A DNA stretch of 64,000 bases from Aestuariivivens insulae (GTDB taxonomy: Bacteria > Bacteroidota > Bacteroidia > Flavobacteriales > Flavobacteriaceae): positions 434,001 through 498,000 of the forward strand of contig NZ_JAKMCS010000001.1 in NCBI RefSeq assembly GCF_022662195.1. The letters are read 5' to 3'. The notes under the pieces are model-generated. The model was not told the DNA's origin, did not search any database, and worked only from the letters and a program-made list of their open reading frames with translations. Numbering within the stretch: position 1 is the first letter of the stretch; every line of letters begins with the position of its first letter. The position numbers and the translations under genes were made by a program. Shown here in pieces: positions 18,464 to 25,812 of the stretch.

Positions 18464-18895
18464 ATGAATAAACAAAGCTTAATAATTACTTCTTTTATCA
18501 TGCTTACGCTTACAGCTTGTAGGTTTGAATATAAAATCAAAAGGACGGTTAATGTTAATCAGTTTACTTCAGAAGACTTAATTGGACATTGGGTCAAAGA
18601 CGATACAAGTACTGAAACTATGGATTTCAAGAGTAGTGCAATTCAAAAAATAAATTTGAAAAAAGCTTTCAAAGCAGAAGTTGAATTACTGGATTCAATA
18701 GGATATAAAACGGTTAAGGGCAATTGGGAAATAAACCCTAATGTTAAGATGGGGTCAAATGTAGCGTTTAAAGCAGAGTTGGCAGTCACGTATAATATGG
18801 ATGAAGATAATCTCCAAACATTTCTTTTCACTATAGAACAAGAAAATGATCAAATAACATTGAAAATAAACGGATTAAGGTTTGAAAAGGTTTAA
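18464..18895 (+). CDS. Small lipoprotein of unknown function
   Basis: I choose the ATG at 18464, which gives a clean lipoprotein signal (MNKQSLIITSFIMLTLTAC, lipobox LTAC). An upstream in-frame ATG at 18428 would add 12 poorly fitting residues. The mature part (~125 aa) contains SEDLIGHWVKDD and VKGNWEINPN, a pattern found in lipocalin-like stress lipoproteins, but I cannot assign a family. It follows the thioredoxin-domain gene closely and probably shares its transcript. Confidence 0.6.
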   Translation: MNKQSLIITSFIMLTLTACRFEYKIKRTVNVNQFTSEDLIGHWVKDDTSTETMDFKSSAIQKINLKKAFKAEVELLDSIGYKTVKGNWEINPNVKMGSNVAFKAELAVTYNMDEDNLQTFLFTIEQENDQITLKINGLRFEKV

Positions 18896-18964
18896 ATTTA
18901 GAATAACAAAAAAAATAAGATGAATATCAAAATAGGTTAAAAGGGTGGTAGATATTCGTAAATA

Positions 18965-19000
18965 AAAGGTTGACAAATAACATCAACCTTTTATTTTTTA
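18965..19000. terminator. Bidirectional terminator between convergent genes
   Basis: A 10-bp stem AAAAGGTTGA / TCAACCTTTT with a 9-nt loop is flanked by A-rich and T-rich tracts. It separates the plus-strand lipoprotein gene from the end of the minus-strand kynurenine cluster. Confidence 0.78.
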
Positions 19001-19005
19001 TTGAA

Positions 19006-20094
19006 TTATCTGCTCAATATTCTATTATATAATTTTTCTTTAGCCCCTTCATCGTCGCCACAAAGCCATTGAATGACATTGTCTTCCCATATGGCATCGC
19101 GTTCTTCTTCGTTGATAATGTTTCTTTCTATGGCTAAATCTAAAATTTTTCCTGGATAGGACGATTGTTTGGCGCTTTCCATTTCACCTAACGGATAAGG
19201 GTCGTCCAATCCCATTAATACTTGTTTAGAGCCTTGGTTTTTTATTAACAGTTCTAAGGAGCCTGTATCATGTACCAAGGTGTCAAAAAAGATGTTTTTA
19301 TGCCCTACGGCTTTTCTGGGGTGGTGTTTGCCTTCAAAAAGGTCGGGGCGTCCATCAAACCCTTGAATACGGCGCCCCAGATTAATCTGTGCCAGCTGTC
19401 CACCATGGGCAAAGCAGGTACGCATGTTAGGGTATTTTTCCTGATAGCCGTTAAGTGTTAAAAAATGATAGGCGTCGGCACATTGGGCAAGCATCCAAAT
19501 GAGATGAAAACGCCAGGATGTATTTTCCAGTTTAATGAATTTCTCGCCATCGTAAGGGTGTATTTCAATGGCTAGATTGTATTTGTTGGCCAGTTCAAAT
19601 AAGGGCTCGTTTTCTTCATCGAAAATGCAACGCCAGGTACCAATAGTGTCCATATAATGGGTAGGTAAACAAAGAAGCTGCAAACCTAGAGATTCCACAC
19701 AGCGTTCTATTTCCCAACAGGCACTTCTTAAAAACCCGGGATGCACCACAAAACCACAGGTAAATTTGCTAGGGTGGTCGTGTTGTATGCGGGCGTTAAA
19801 ATCGTTTTGAAACCGTAGTGCGGTTTTCATTTCTTCAACTCGCAGACCATTGCCATAAAGTTGCGATAAGTTTAAAACAACGGCATGGTCTATATGAAAT
19901 CGATCCATCCACTCCAATTTCTCATGTAAAAAGAAACTGGAATCGGTTATAGGGCGGTTCCAGTCTTTTTGTAACATAAATTTCCGATCCTTATCCACCC
20001 AAAAAATCCCTTTTTCACGCATGTAATCTGGGATTTCCTCTGGATAGGGCAAGAGGTGGGAATGGCCATTTATACGAAGTTTCCGTTTTTTCAT
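19006..20094 (-). CDS. nbaD: 2-amino-3-carboxymuconate-6-semialdehyde decarboxylase (amidohydrolase family)
   Basis: This 362-residue enzyme should decarboxylate ACMS to 2-aminomuconate semialdehyde. Amidohydrolase metal motifs are visible: INGHSHL at the N terminus, LAIEIHPYD near 190, TCFAHGGQL near 245 and LMGLDDPYPLG near 305. The family assignment is supported by its place next to 3-hydroxyanthranilate dioxygenase, whose product is ACMS. It is the last gene of the cluster and ends at the terminator at 18965-19000. At 362 aa it is slightly longer than characterised ACMSDs (~335 aa). Confidence 0.87.
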   Translation of the reverse strand: MKKRKLRINGHSHLLPYPEEIPDYMREKGIFWVDKDRKFMLQKDWNRPITDSSFFLHEKLEWMDRFHIDHAVVLNLSQLYGNGLRVEEMKTALRFQNDFNARIQHDHPSKFTCGFVVHPGFLRSACWEIERCVESLGLQLLCLPTHYMDTIGTWRCIFDEENEPLFELANKYNLAIEIHPYDGEKFIKLENTSWRFHLIWMLAQCADAYHFLTLNGYQEKYPNMRTCFAHGGQLAQINLGRRIQGFDGRPDLFEGKHHPRKAVGHKNIFFDTLVHDTGSLELLIKNQGSKQVLMGLDDPYPLGEMESAKQSSYPGKILDLAIERNIINEEERDAIWEDNVIQWLCGDDEGAKEKLYNRILSR

Positions 20095-20198
20095 CTATTG
20101 TTGTTGCTAGGCTTTAGCCATGGCAATATTTTTTATTATGAGTCATTTCGTCACTTCCCCGTATATTGATGGTCGGGTTTATATGACGTTTTTTTAAA

Positions 20199-20732
20199 TT
20201 AATCGATTTTAACCTTTTTGGGCGGTTGCATCACCTCGCCACAGTTGGGACAAGTTCTTTTATCTTCATCGCTGTAATAGTTATCGAAAATCTTGGGCAT
20301 ATCGGTTTCAATGTTTTCCAACGTAAAATCTTCCTCGTATAATTTAGTGGTGCAATGTTCGCAAAACCATAAAAGCGCATCCTTCATGCCCTCGGGACGT
20401 TTGTATTCTATAACCAATCCAACCGTATGGGCTCCACGTTGTGGTGAATGTGGCACTTTAGGCGGTAATAAGTAAATGTCCCCTTCTTTAATGTGAACCT
20501 CTTTTGGTGTGCCTTTATCAATAATCTTTAGAACAATGTCGCCTTCAACTTGATAGAAAAACTCAGGTGTTTCATTGTAATGGTAGTCTTTTCTGCTGTT
20601 GGGCCCACCAACCACCATAACAATAAAATCGCCATCTTTCCAAACCACTTTATTGCCTACAGGAGGTTTTAAAAGGTGTCTGTTTTCTTCAATCCAAGCT
20701 TTAAAATTTAATGGTGAAACTAAATTACCCAT
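20199..20732 (-). CDS. nbaC: 3-hydroxyanthranilate 3,4-dioxygenase
   Basis: A cupin dioxygenase that opens the 3-hydroxyanthranilate ring to ACMS using Fe(II). The catalytic ligands lie in KDYHYNETPEFFYQVEGD (His, Glu) and LPPKVPHSPQR (His). The C-terminal rubredoxin-like iron site is intact: CEHC near residue 127 and CPNCGEV near 161. I start it at the ATG at 20732 (MGNLVSPLNFKAW), giving 177 aa, the normal length. A start 14 codons upstream would overlap the preceding gene and adds nothing conserved. Confidence 0.94.
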   Translation of the reverse strand: MGNLVSPLNFKAWIEENRHLLKPPVGNKVVWKDGDFIVMVVGGPNSRKDYHYNETPEFFYQVEGDIVLKIIDKGTPKEVHIKEGDIYLLPPKVPHSPQRGAHTVGLVIEYKRPEGMKDALLWFCEHCTTKLYEEDFTLENIETDMPKIFDNYYSDEDKRTCPNCGEVMQPPKKVKID

Positions 20733-20758
20733 ATGATTGTTTTTTGTGTTATTAATTT

Positions 20759-21403
20759 TTAGTCGCAACAGCAATTTTTGTCGCTTTTGGCTTTTTCAAA
20801 ACATTCCTTTCCTTCTTTAAAAGCAAAGTATGAAAGTCCAAGCGTACCAATGCTATCTATGTATGGAATTCCAAAGAGTTCATAAATGCCACTACTTACA
20901 AGCAAAATAATGGACATATATACACAAACCAGAGTGCAATTTGCATCGGCTAAAATTGGTGCAGAGTCTAATTGGGTTCCTACTTTTCTTTTCCAAACCA
21001 CCAAAATCCACATGATTAGAATTGAAATTATAGAAATTACAACGCCCCAAAAAGTGGTTAATGGTTTATGGCCTGTATAAATGTTATAAAGGCTCGTTAT
21101 TACAAGCCCAAAAACCAATATATAAAAGGCGGTCCCGGTAATTCGTAATGCGGTTCGTTCAAAATTATCGCGTTTGCTGTTAGGGTTATTCTGAATTCTA
21201 AGCACCATATGGGCAATTCCAAATCCGGAGATAACTTCAATAAAACTATCGGACCCAAAACCAAAAAGAGCCAGACTTTCATCTTCAAATCCAAGATATG
21301 TTGAAATTAATCCTTCTGCAATGTTGTATATTATGGTAAATACAGCAAGTCCGAAAGCAACCTTAAACCATCTTTTGTGATCTGTCATTAAAATCGATTC
21401 CAT
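20759..21403 (-). CDS. CDF-like cation transporter, variant metal site
   Basis: A 214-residue membrane protein with about six helices, resembling the membrane domain of cation diffusion facilitators without their cytoplasmic domain. Helix 2 carries GFGSDSFIEVISG and helix 5 carries ILADANCTLVC, so the usual HxxxD of helix 5 is replaced by an Asp/Cys arrangement. The tail ends CCCD. It lies between the SDR and the dioxygenase gene, 26 bp from the latter, inside the kynurenine cluster. Substrate unknown; iron or another soft metal is a guess from the cysteines and context. Start is the ATG at 21403 or the one five codons later. Confidence 0.72.
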   Translation of the reverse strand: MESILMTDHKRWFKVAFGLAVFTIIYNIAEGLISTYLGFEDESLALFGFGSDSFIEVISGFGIAHMVLRIQNNPNSKRDNFERTALRITGTAFYILVFGLVITSLYNIYTGHKPLTTFWGVVISIISILIMWILVVWKRKVGTQLDSAPILADANCTLVCVYMSIILLVSSGIYELFGIPYIDSIGTLGLSYFAFKEGKECFEKAKSDKNCCCD

Positions 21404-21471
21404 TTTATTTGTTATAAGGGGATAAAACTTAAGTGTAAAACCTATTGCCCCTTTGTGTTACAGTTATAAAG

Positions 21472-22254
21472 TTACAAACTTTTTGTGCGTCCGCCATCAA
21501 CAGGAATGTTAATTCCGTTAACGTAGCTTGCGGCTTCACTAGCTAAAAAGGTAATAACATTGGCTGTTTCCTCAGGTTTTGCAAAACGTTTTGCCGGTGT
21601 ATAGTTTTTCATGATTTCGGCCATATCTTCAACACTCTTATCTTCGTTCGCCGCTTTTATTTTTATAATTTCCGTAAGGCGTTCCGTTTCGGTGAACCCA
21701 GGTAGTACGTTATTAACGGTTATACCAAAGGCACCAACTTCGGTGGCCAGTGTTTTGCTCCAATTGCCCACGGCTCCCCTAATGGTGTTGCTTACTCCAA
21801 GCCCGGGAATAGGCTCTTTGACCGATGTGGAAATGATATTAATAATTCTACCAAAACCAGTCTCTTTCATAAAAGGAATAGTAGATTGTGCTAGTACATG
21901 GTTGCATTTAAGATGTAGGGTGAAGGCTTTTTCAAATTCTTCTAAACTTGCGTTTAAGATATCACCACTTCTTGGACCACCGGTATTATTAACTAGAATG
22001 TGAAACCCATGGTGTTTTTCAATGTATTTGATAACTTGTTCCTGAACATCCCTTGGGTTAGAAAAATCGGCTACAATATAACTATGGTTGCCAATTTTTG
22101 GTAACTCGGCCAAGACTTCTTTTAATCGTTCTCTATTTCTGGCTACTAGTATAACATTTGCACCTTCTTGTGCTAATGCTATCGCTGTTGCTTTTCCTAT
22201 GCCTTGTGTGCTTCCACAAACCAAGGCGTTTTTGTTGTTAAGGTTTAAATTCAT
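21472..22254 (-). CDS. SDR family oxidoreductase lacking the canonical Tyr-x3-Lys
   Basis: The 260-residue Rossmann protein has a cofactor loop VCGSTQGIGKATA, the NNTGG motif (LVNNTGGPRSGD), and a C-terminal ASEAASYVNGINIPVDGG. The catalytic region reads ISTSVKEPIPGLG followed by VSNTIRGAVG. The usual YxxxK is replaced by NxxxR at the aligned position. An SDR subgroup annotated as FabG-like carries this SNTxR pattern. Its step in kynurenine breakdown is unknown; the position between ALDH and the transporter is the only clue. Confidence 0.78.
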   Translation of the reverse strand: MNLNLNNKNALVCGSTQGIGKATAIALAQEGANVILVARNRERLKEVLAELPKIGNHSYIVADFSNPRDVQEQVIKYIEKHHGFHILVNNTGGPRSGDILNASLEEFEKAFTLHLKCNHVLAQSTIPFMKETGFGRIINIISTSVKEPIPGLGVSNTIRGAVGNWSKTLATEVGAFGITVNNVLPGFTETERLTEIIKIKAANEDKSVEDMAEIMKNYTPAKRFAKPEETANVITFLASEAASYVNGINIPVDGGRTKSL

Positions 22255-22260
22255 AAGATG

Positions 22261-22384
22261 CCCCTCCTAACCTCCCCATTTCGACTGCGCTCAATGCAGG
22301 CTCGGGAGGAACTCTTCTAGGGGTTTAGAGTTTGTTACACTTTATTGTTTTTGCACTCCCTCCCTTTGGGAGGGTTGGGGAGGG
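22261..22384. repeat. Two palindromic repeat elements between the SDR and ALDH genes
   Basis: The first element pairs CCCCT (22261) with AGGGG (22319-22323) and CCTCCC (22271-22276) with GGGAGG (22304-22309). The second has CCCTCCC (22358-22364), loop TTT, GGGAGGG (22368-22374) and a further TTGGGGAGGG that runs into the ALDH stop codon. The second has the same plan as the element at the end of kynU (25847-25876). They fill most of the 130-bp gap. Confidence 0.7.
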
Positions 22385-23824
22385 CTAATATTTTATACAT
22401 ACATTTTTAGGTTCTGTAAAAAAACGCAAGGCTTCAAACCCGCCTTCACGCCCTATGCCACTAGCCTTAATGCCTCCAAAAGGGGTGCGTAAATCCCGCA
22501 TCATCCATGTGTTTACCCAAACAATGCCCGTTTGGAGTTGGTTGCTCAGTCTTATGGTTCGCTTTAAATCGTTTGTCCAAATACTGGCAGAAAGCCCATA
22601 CTTTACCATATTTGCCATTTGTAGCACTTCGTCTTCAGTATTAAATGGCATGATGGAGACCACGGGGCCAAAAATTTCTTCTTGGTTTATGGTACAATCA
22701 TTAGTGTCTACTTCAATAACTGTTGGCTCAAGGTAATAACCATTTTCATAGCCTTTAACGATTGTTCTATGGCCTCCACATAGGATTTTACCGTGCTCTT
22801 GTTTTGCCGTGTTTATATATTGCAATACCTTATCTAAATGTGGTTCTGAAACTAAAGCACCAATATCCGTACTCGTTTCAGAGGGGTGTCCTACTTTTAG
22901 TTGTTTTACTTGCGCGATAAAATCGGCTTTAAATGTATCATAAATTGAAGACTCTACAAAAATGCGGCTACCACACAAACAAATTTGGCCTTGGTTGGCA
23001 AATGATGATCTTACGGTGGTTTTCAGCATATCTTTGTAATCACAATCGGCAAAAATAAGGTTAGGGTTTTTTCCGCCTAGTTCCAAAGATAACTTTTTAA
23101 ACATAGGAGCAGCTATTTTTGCGATATGTGCTCCTGTTTTAGTGCCACCTGTAAATGAAATGGCTTTAATGTCTGGATGTTCTATAATGGCTTGCCCTGT
23201 TGTGGAACCTAGGCCATGTACTATATTTAAAACACCTGCCGGTAATCCAGCTTCATTGCAGATATTGCCCAATAGACAAGCGGTCATTGGTGTTACCTCG
23301 CTGGGTTTTGCCACCACACAATTACCAGCTGCTAGTGCAGGGGCAATCTTCCAGGTAAAGAGATAGAGTGGGAGGTTCCAAGGGGAAATACATCCAACGA
23401 CACCTATAGGTCGCCTTAGCGTATAATTGATAGCTTGTTGTCCTATGCTGTCATGGCTTTCACTTGCAAACTGGGTAATGGCATTGCCAAAAAACCTAAA
23501 ATTACTGGATGCTCTGGGAATGTCAACGCTTTTAGCAAGGCTTATGGGTTTGCCATTATCCTTACTTTCAGCTTCGGCAAATTGTTGAAGGTTGGCTTCT
23601 AACAATTCTGAAATCTTAATCAGTATTCTACTGCGTTCCTCTAACGTGGTTTGTGACCAACTTGGGAAGGCAGATTGTGCGGCGATATAAGCATTTTCTA
23701 CATCGGCTTTTGATGCGTTTGGAATTTTGCCGTATACTTCACCACTGGCAGGACAATAATTGTCTATCCATTCATTGGAAATGGGATCGTAAAATTGGCC
23801 GTTAATGAAGTTTTGGATTTTCAT
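22385..23824 (-). CDS. Aldehyde dehydrogenase, probable 2-aminomuconate-6-semialdehyde dehydrogenase
   Basis: A 479-residue NAD-dependent ALDH, expected to oxidise 2-aminomuconate semialdehyde to 2-aminomuconate. Markers: INGQFYDP at the N terminus, CISPWNLPLYLFTWKIAPAL, cofactor region AISFTGGTKTGAHIA, general base Glu in LELGGKNPNLIF, nucleophile Cys in NQGQICLCGSR and IFGPVVSIMPF near the C terminus. The specific substrate is inferred from the cluster (upstream deaminase, downstream decarboxylase). The stop codon abuts a palindromic repeat. Confidence 0.88.
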   Translation of the reverse strand: MKIQNFINGQFYDPISNEWIDNYCPASGEVYGKIPNASKADVENAYIAAQSAFPSWSQTTLEERSRILIKISELLEANLQQFAEAESKDNGKPISLAKSVDIPRASSNFRFFGNAITQFASESHDSIGQQAINYTLRRPIGVVGCISPWNLPLYLFTWKIAPALAAGNCVVAKPSEVTPMTACLLGNICNEAGLPAGVLNIVHGLGSTTGQAIIEHPDIKAISFTGGTKTGAHIAKIAAPMFKKLSLELGGKNPNLIFADCDYKDMLKTTVRSSFANQGQICLCGSRIFVESSIYDTFKADFIAQVKQLKVGHPSETSTDIGALVSEPHLDKVLQYINTAKQEHGKILCGGHRTIVKGYENGYYLEPTVIEVDTNDCTINQEEIFGPVVSIMPFNTEDEVLQMANMVKYGLSASIWTNDLKRTIRLSNQLQTGIVWVNTWMMRDLRTPFGGIKASGIGREGGFEALRFFTEPKNVCIKY

Positions 23825-23839
23825 GTTCTGTTAAACAAA

Positions 23840-24280
23840 TTATCTGTTGTATCCTGTATAAGCAACTACTTTTATCTCAACCACTAAATCTGGATGAGGT
23901 AATTGGTGCGCTGCAACCGTTGTTCTGGTGGGGCCTGTTTCTACATCAAAAAATTCGGCGTAGGCTTTATTATAGCCCGCAAAATCGTTCATGTTTACCA
24001 AGAATGTTGTAACATCTACTACATCTTTTAACGAAGCCCCTTCTTTAGCTAAATTTTTATCTATATTTTTTAAAACTTCTCGAGTTTGAACTTCAATGTT
24101 GAGGTGTTTTGTTCCTATATCATCAATTATTTCCACACCAGCAATGGAGTTGTCTGCTCGTCTGGAACTGGTTCCGGAAACAAATATAAAATCACCAATA
24201 CGTTTAGTATGTGGGTAGGCTCCTCTAGGGGTTACGTTCATTCCTGCGGAAGCAGGAATCTCCTCTTTTTTATTGCTCAT
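23840..24280 (-). CDS. RidA/YjgF-family protein, probable 2-aminomuconate deaminase
   Basis: 146 residues. The family core is clear: [37 protein letters not shown] and the catalytic Arg segment [14 protein letters not shown], ending [13 protein letters not shown]. The RidA-type 2-aminomuconate deaminase of the nitrobenzoate/kynurenine pathways (NbaF) is the nearest functional precedent, and the gene neighbours fit. The N-terminal EIPASAGM is encoded by a palindromic repeat (24240-24259). Met14, right after it, is a plausible original start. 15 bp separate it from the ALDH gene. Confidence 0.85.
   Translation of the reverse strand: MSNKKEEIPASAGMNVTPRGAYPHTKRIGDFIFVSGTSSRRADNSIAGVEIIDDIGTKHLNIEVQTREVLKNIDKNLAKEGASLKDVVDVTTFLVNMNDFAGYNKAYAEFFDVETGPTRTTVAAHQLPHPDLVVEIKVVAYTGYNR
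24240..24259. repeat. Palindrome translated into the N terminus of the RidA-type protein
   Basis: ATTCCTGC (24240-24247), loop GGAA, GCAGGAAT (24252-24259). It is a perfect 8-bp inverted repeat within codons 7-14 of the deaminase gene, encoding EIPASAGM. Confidence 0.8.
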
Positions 24281-24350
24281 CTTTATATATCTTAGTTAAG
24301 CTAATATTTATGGTTTTTGAGATGCTTTCAGTATTCTATCTAGCTAACAA

Positions 24351-25802
24351 TTATTGCTTTAATCCTGCAATTCTATCATCTTCAAGAATGGCCTCGGTTT
24401 CTTGTTTTATTTGCTGTAATATCGATTTTAAATCATCATTTATATTTAATTTACCATCAGCCATTAAGTTTAAAATGGCCTTATCTTGTGCGCGCCCCCT
24501 CAACATGGCTTCTCTATAACCAATATCTTCATTAAATGTAACCAAAGCATATTTTGATGCATAGTCGTTTGGAAATTCTTTTTCTAAAGCCATCTCTAAT
24601 TTACGCTTTTCTTGGAACATAGGATTGGCTACATGGTCTCGCATTTCATAAAAATTATCGTTAGCCAAATCGGCTATGGCATCGGTGTCTTTTTTTCGGA
24701 CTTTTTCATATTCGGCAAAAACGGTTTCCCAATGACCCTCATGTTTATCTAAAATAGTGTCAAAAACAACCACATCTTCAAACGAGGCATTCATGCCTTG
24801 CCCGTAAAAGGGGACAATGGCGTGGGCTGCATCGCCCATCAATAAGGTGTTGCCTTTGTAATGCCAAGGTGAGCATTTTACCGTTCCCAATGGTGATGTT
24901 GGGTTGTTAAAGAAATCGTCCAAGACATTTGGCATTAATGCTAAGGCGTCTGGAAATTCTTTTTGAAAGAACTTCTTAACAATAGTGTTGTTGGTTAAGT
25001 TGTTAAAGTTGTATTCGCCTTCATTATAACTTAAAAACAAGGTTACTGTAAAGCTGCCATCCAAGTTAGGTAAGGCGATGAGCATAAAATCACCTCTGGG
25101 CCAGATATGAAGGGCGTTTTTAAACGTTTTGTATGTGCCGTTAGCATCGGGCTGGATGCTTAACTCTTTATAGCCATGTGTTAAATAGTTTTGAGAGAAG
25201 CTAAACAAGAACTTTTTACCTAAAAAATAGCTTTTTCTCATGGCCGAACCTGCACCGTCTGTTGCAATAATAACATCGGCATCTTCTACAAAGTCGGTAT
25301 TGGTATCGTAATCTTTAAATAGGGCTGTAGTTTTTTCGAAGTTTACCGATTTACATTTTTTATTAAAATAAATGGAAACATTATCATGCTTTTCGGCTTC
25401 ATCCAATAGTAAGGCATTAAGTCCGCCACGGGAAATGGAATTGATATATTCATGGTCACGACCGCTATAATTGGATTGGAATGTATTGCCCTGCTTGTCG
25501 TGAATCATTCGGCCGTACATGGGGATGCATAGAGACTTTACTTTATCTTCTATGCCCACTAATTTCATGGCTTTAATGCCCCGATCTGAAAAGGCTAGAT
25601 TGATGGAGCGGCCAGCACTTATATTTACTTTCCGCAAGTCGGGTCGCATTTCATAAACGGTAACATTGTAGCCACGCTGTCCTAAACGTAAAGCTAAAAG
25701 GCTGCCACATAGGCCAGCGCCAATAATGAGTATGTTTTGGGCCCCATCTAAATCTTCCCCTAAGGGGAAGACTTGCTTTTTCGTATTGTTTTTATTTTTC
25801 AA
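24351..25802 (-). CDS. kmo: Kynurenine 3-monooxygenase
   Basis: An FAD- and NADPH-dependent hydroxylase making 3-hydroxykynurenine. The dinucleotide motif is IIGAGLCGSLLALRLGQRG, and YEMRPDLR and SAGRSINLAFSDRGI are typical of KMO. The second FAD motif is LLMGDAAHAIVPFYGQGMN. At 483 residues it is longer than usual; about 15-20 extra N-terminal residues precede the FAD motif, and VFPLGEDLDGAQ is encoded by a palindromic repeat (25753-25771). 10 bp separate it from kynU. Confidence 0.95.
   Translation of the reverse strand: MKNKNNTKKQVFPLGEDLDGAQNILIIGAGLCGSLLALRLGQRGYNVTVYEMRPDLRKVNISAGRSINLAFSDRGIKAMKLVGIEDKVKSLCIPMYGRMIHDKQGNTFQSNYSGRDHEYINSISRGGLNALLLDEAEKHDNVSIYFNKKCKSVNFEKTTALFKDYDTNTDFVEDADVIIATDGAGSAMRKSYFLGKKFLFSFSQNYLTHGYKELSIQPDANGTYKTFKNALHIWPRGDFMLIALPNLDGSFTVTLFLSYNEGEYNFNNLTNNTIVKKFFQKEFPDALALMPNVLDDFFNNPTSPLGTVKCSPWHYKGNTLLMGDAAHAIVPFYGQGMNASFEDVVVFDTILDKHEGHWETVFAEYEKVRKKDTDAIADLANDNFYEMRDHVANPMFQEKRKLEMALEKEFPNDYASKYALVTFNEDIGYREAMLRGRAQDKAILNLMADGKLNINDDLKSILQQIKQETEAILEDDRIAGLKQ
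25753..25771. repeat. Palindrome translated into the N terminus of Kmo
   Basis: TCTTCCCCT (25753-25761), one base, AGGGGAAGA (25763-25771). It is a perfect 9-bp inverted repeat lying between the start codon and the FAD-binding motif of kmo. Confidence 0.8.
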
Positions 25803-25812
25803 CTTTTAATAG

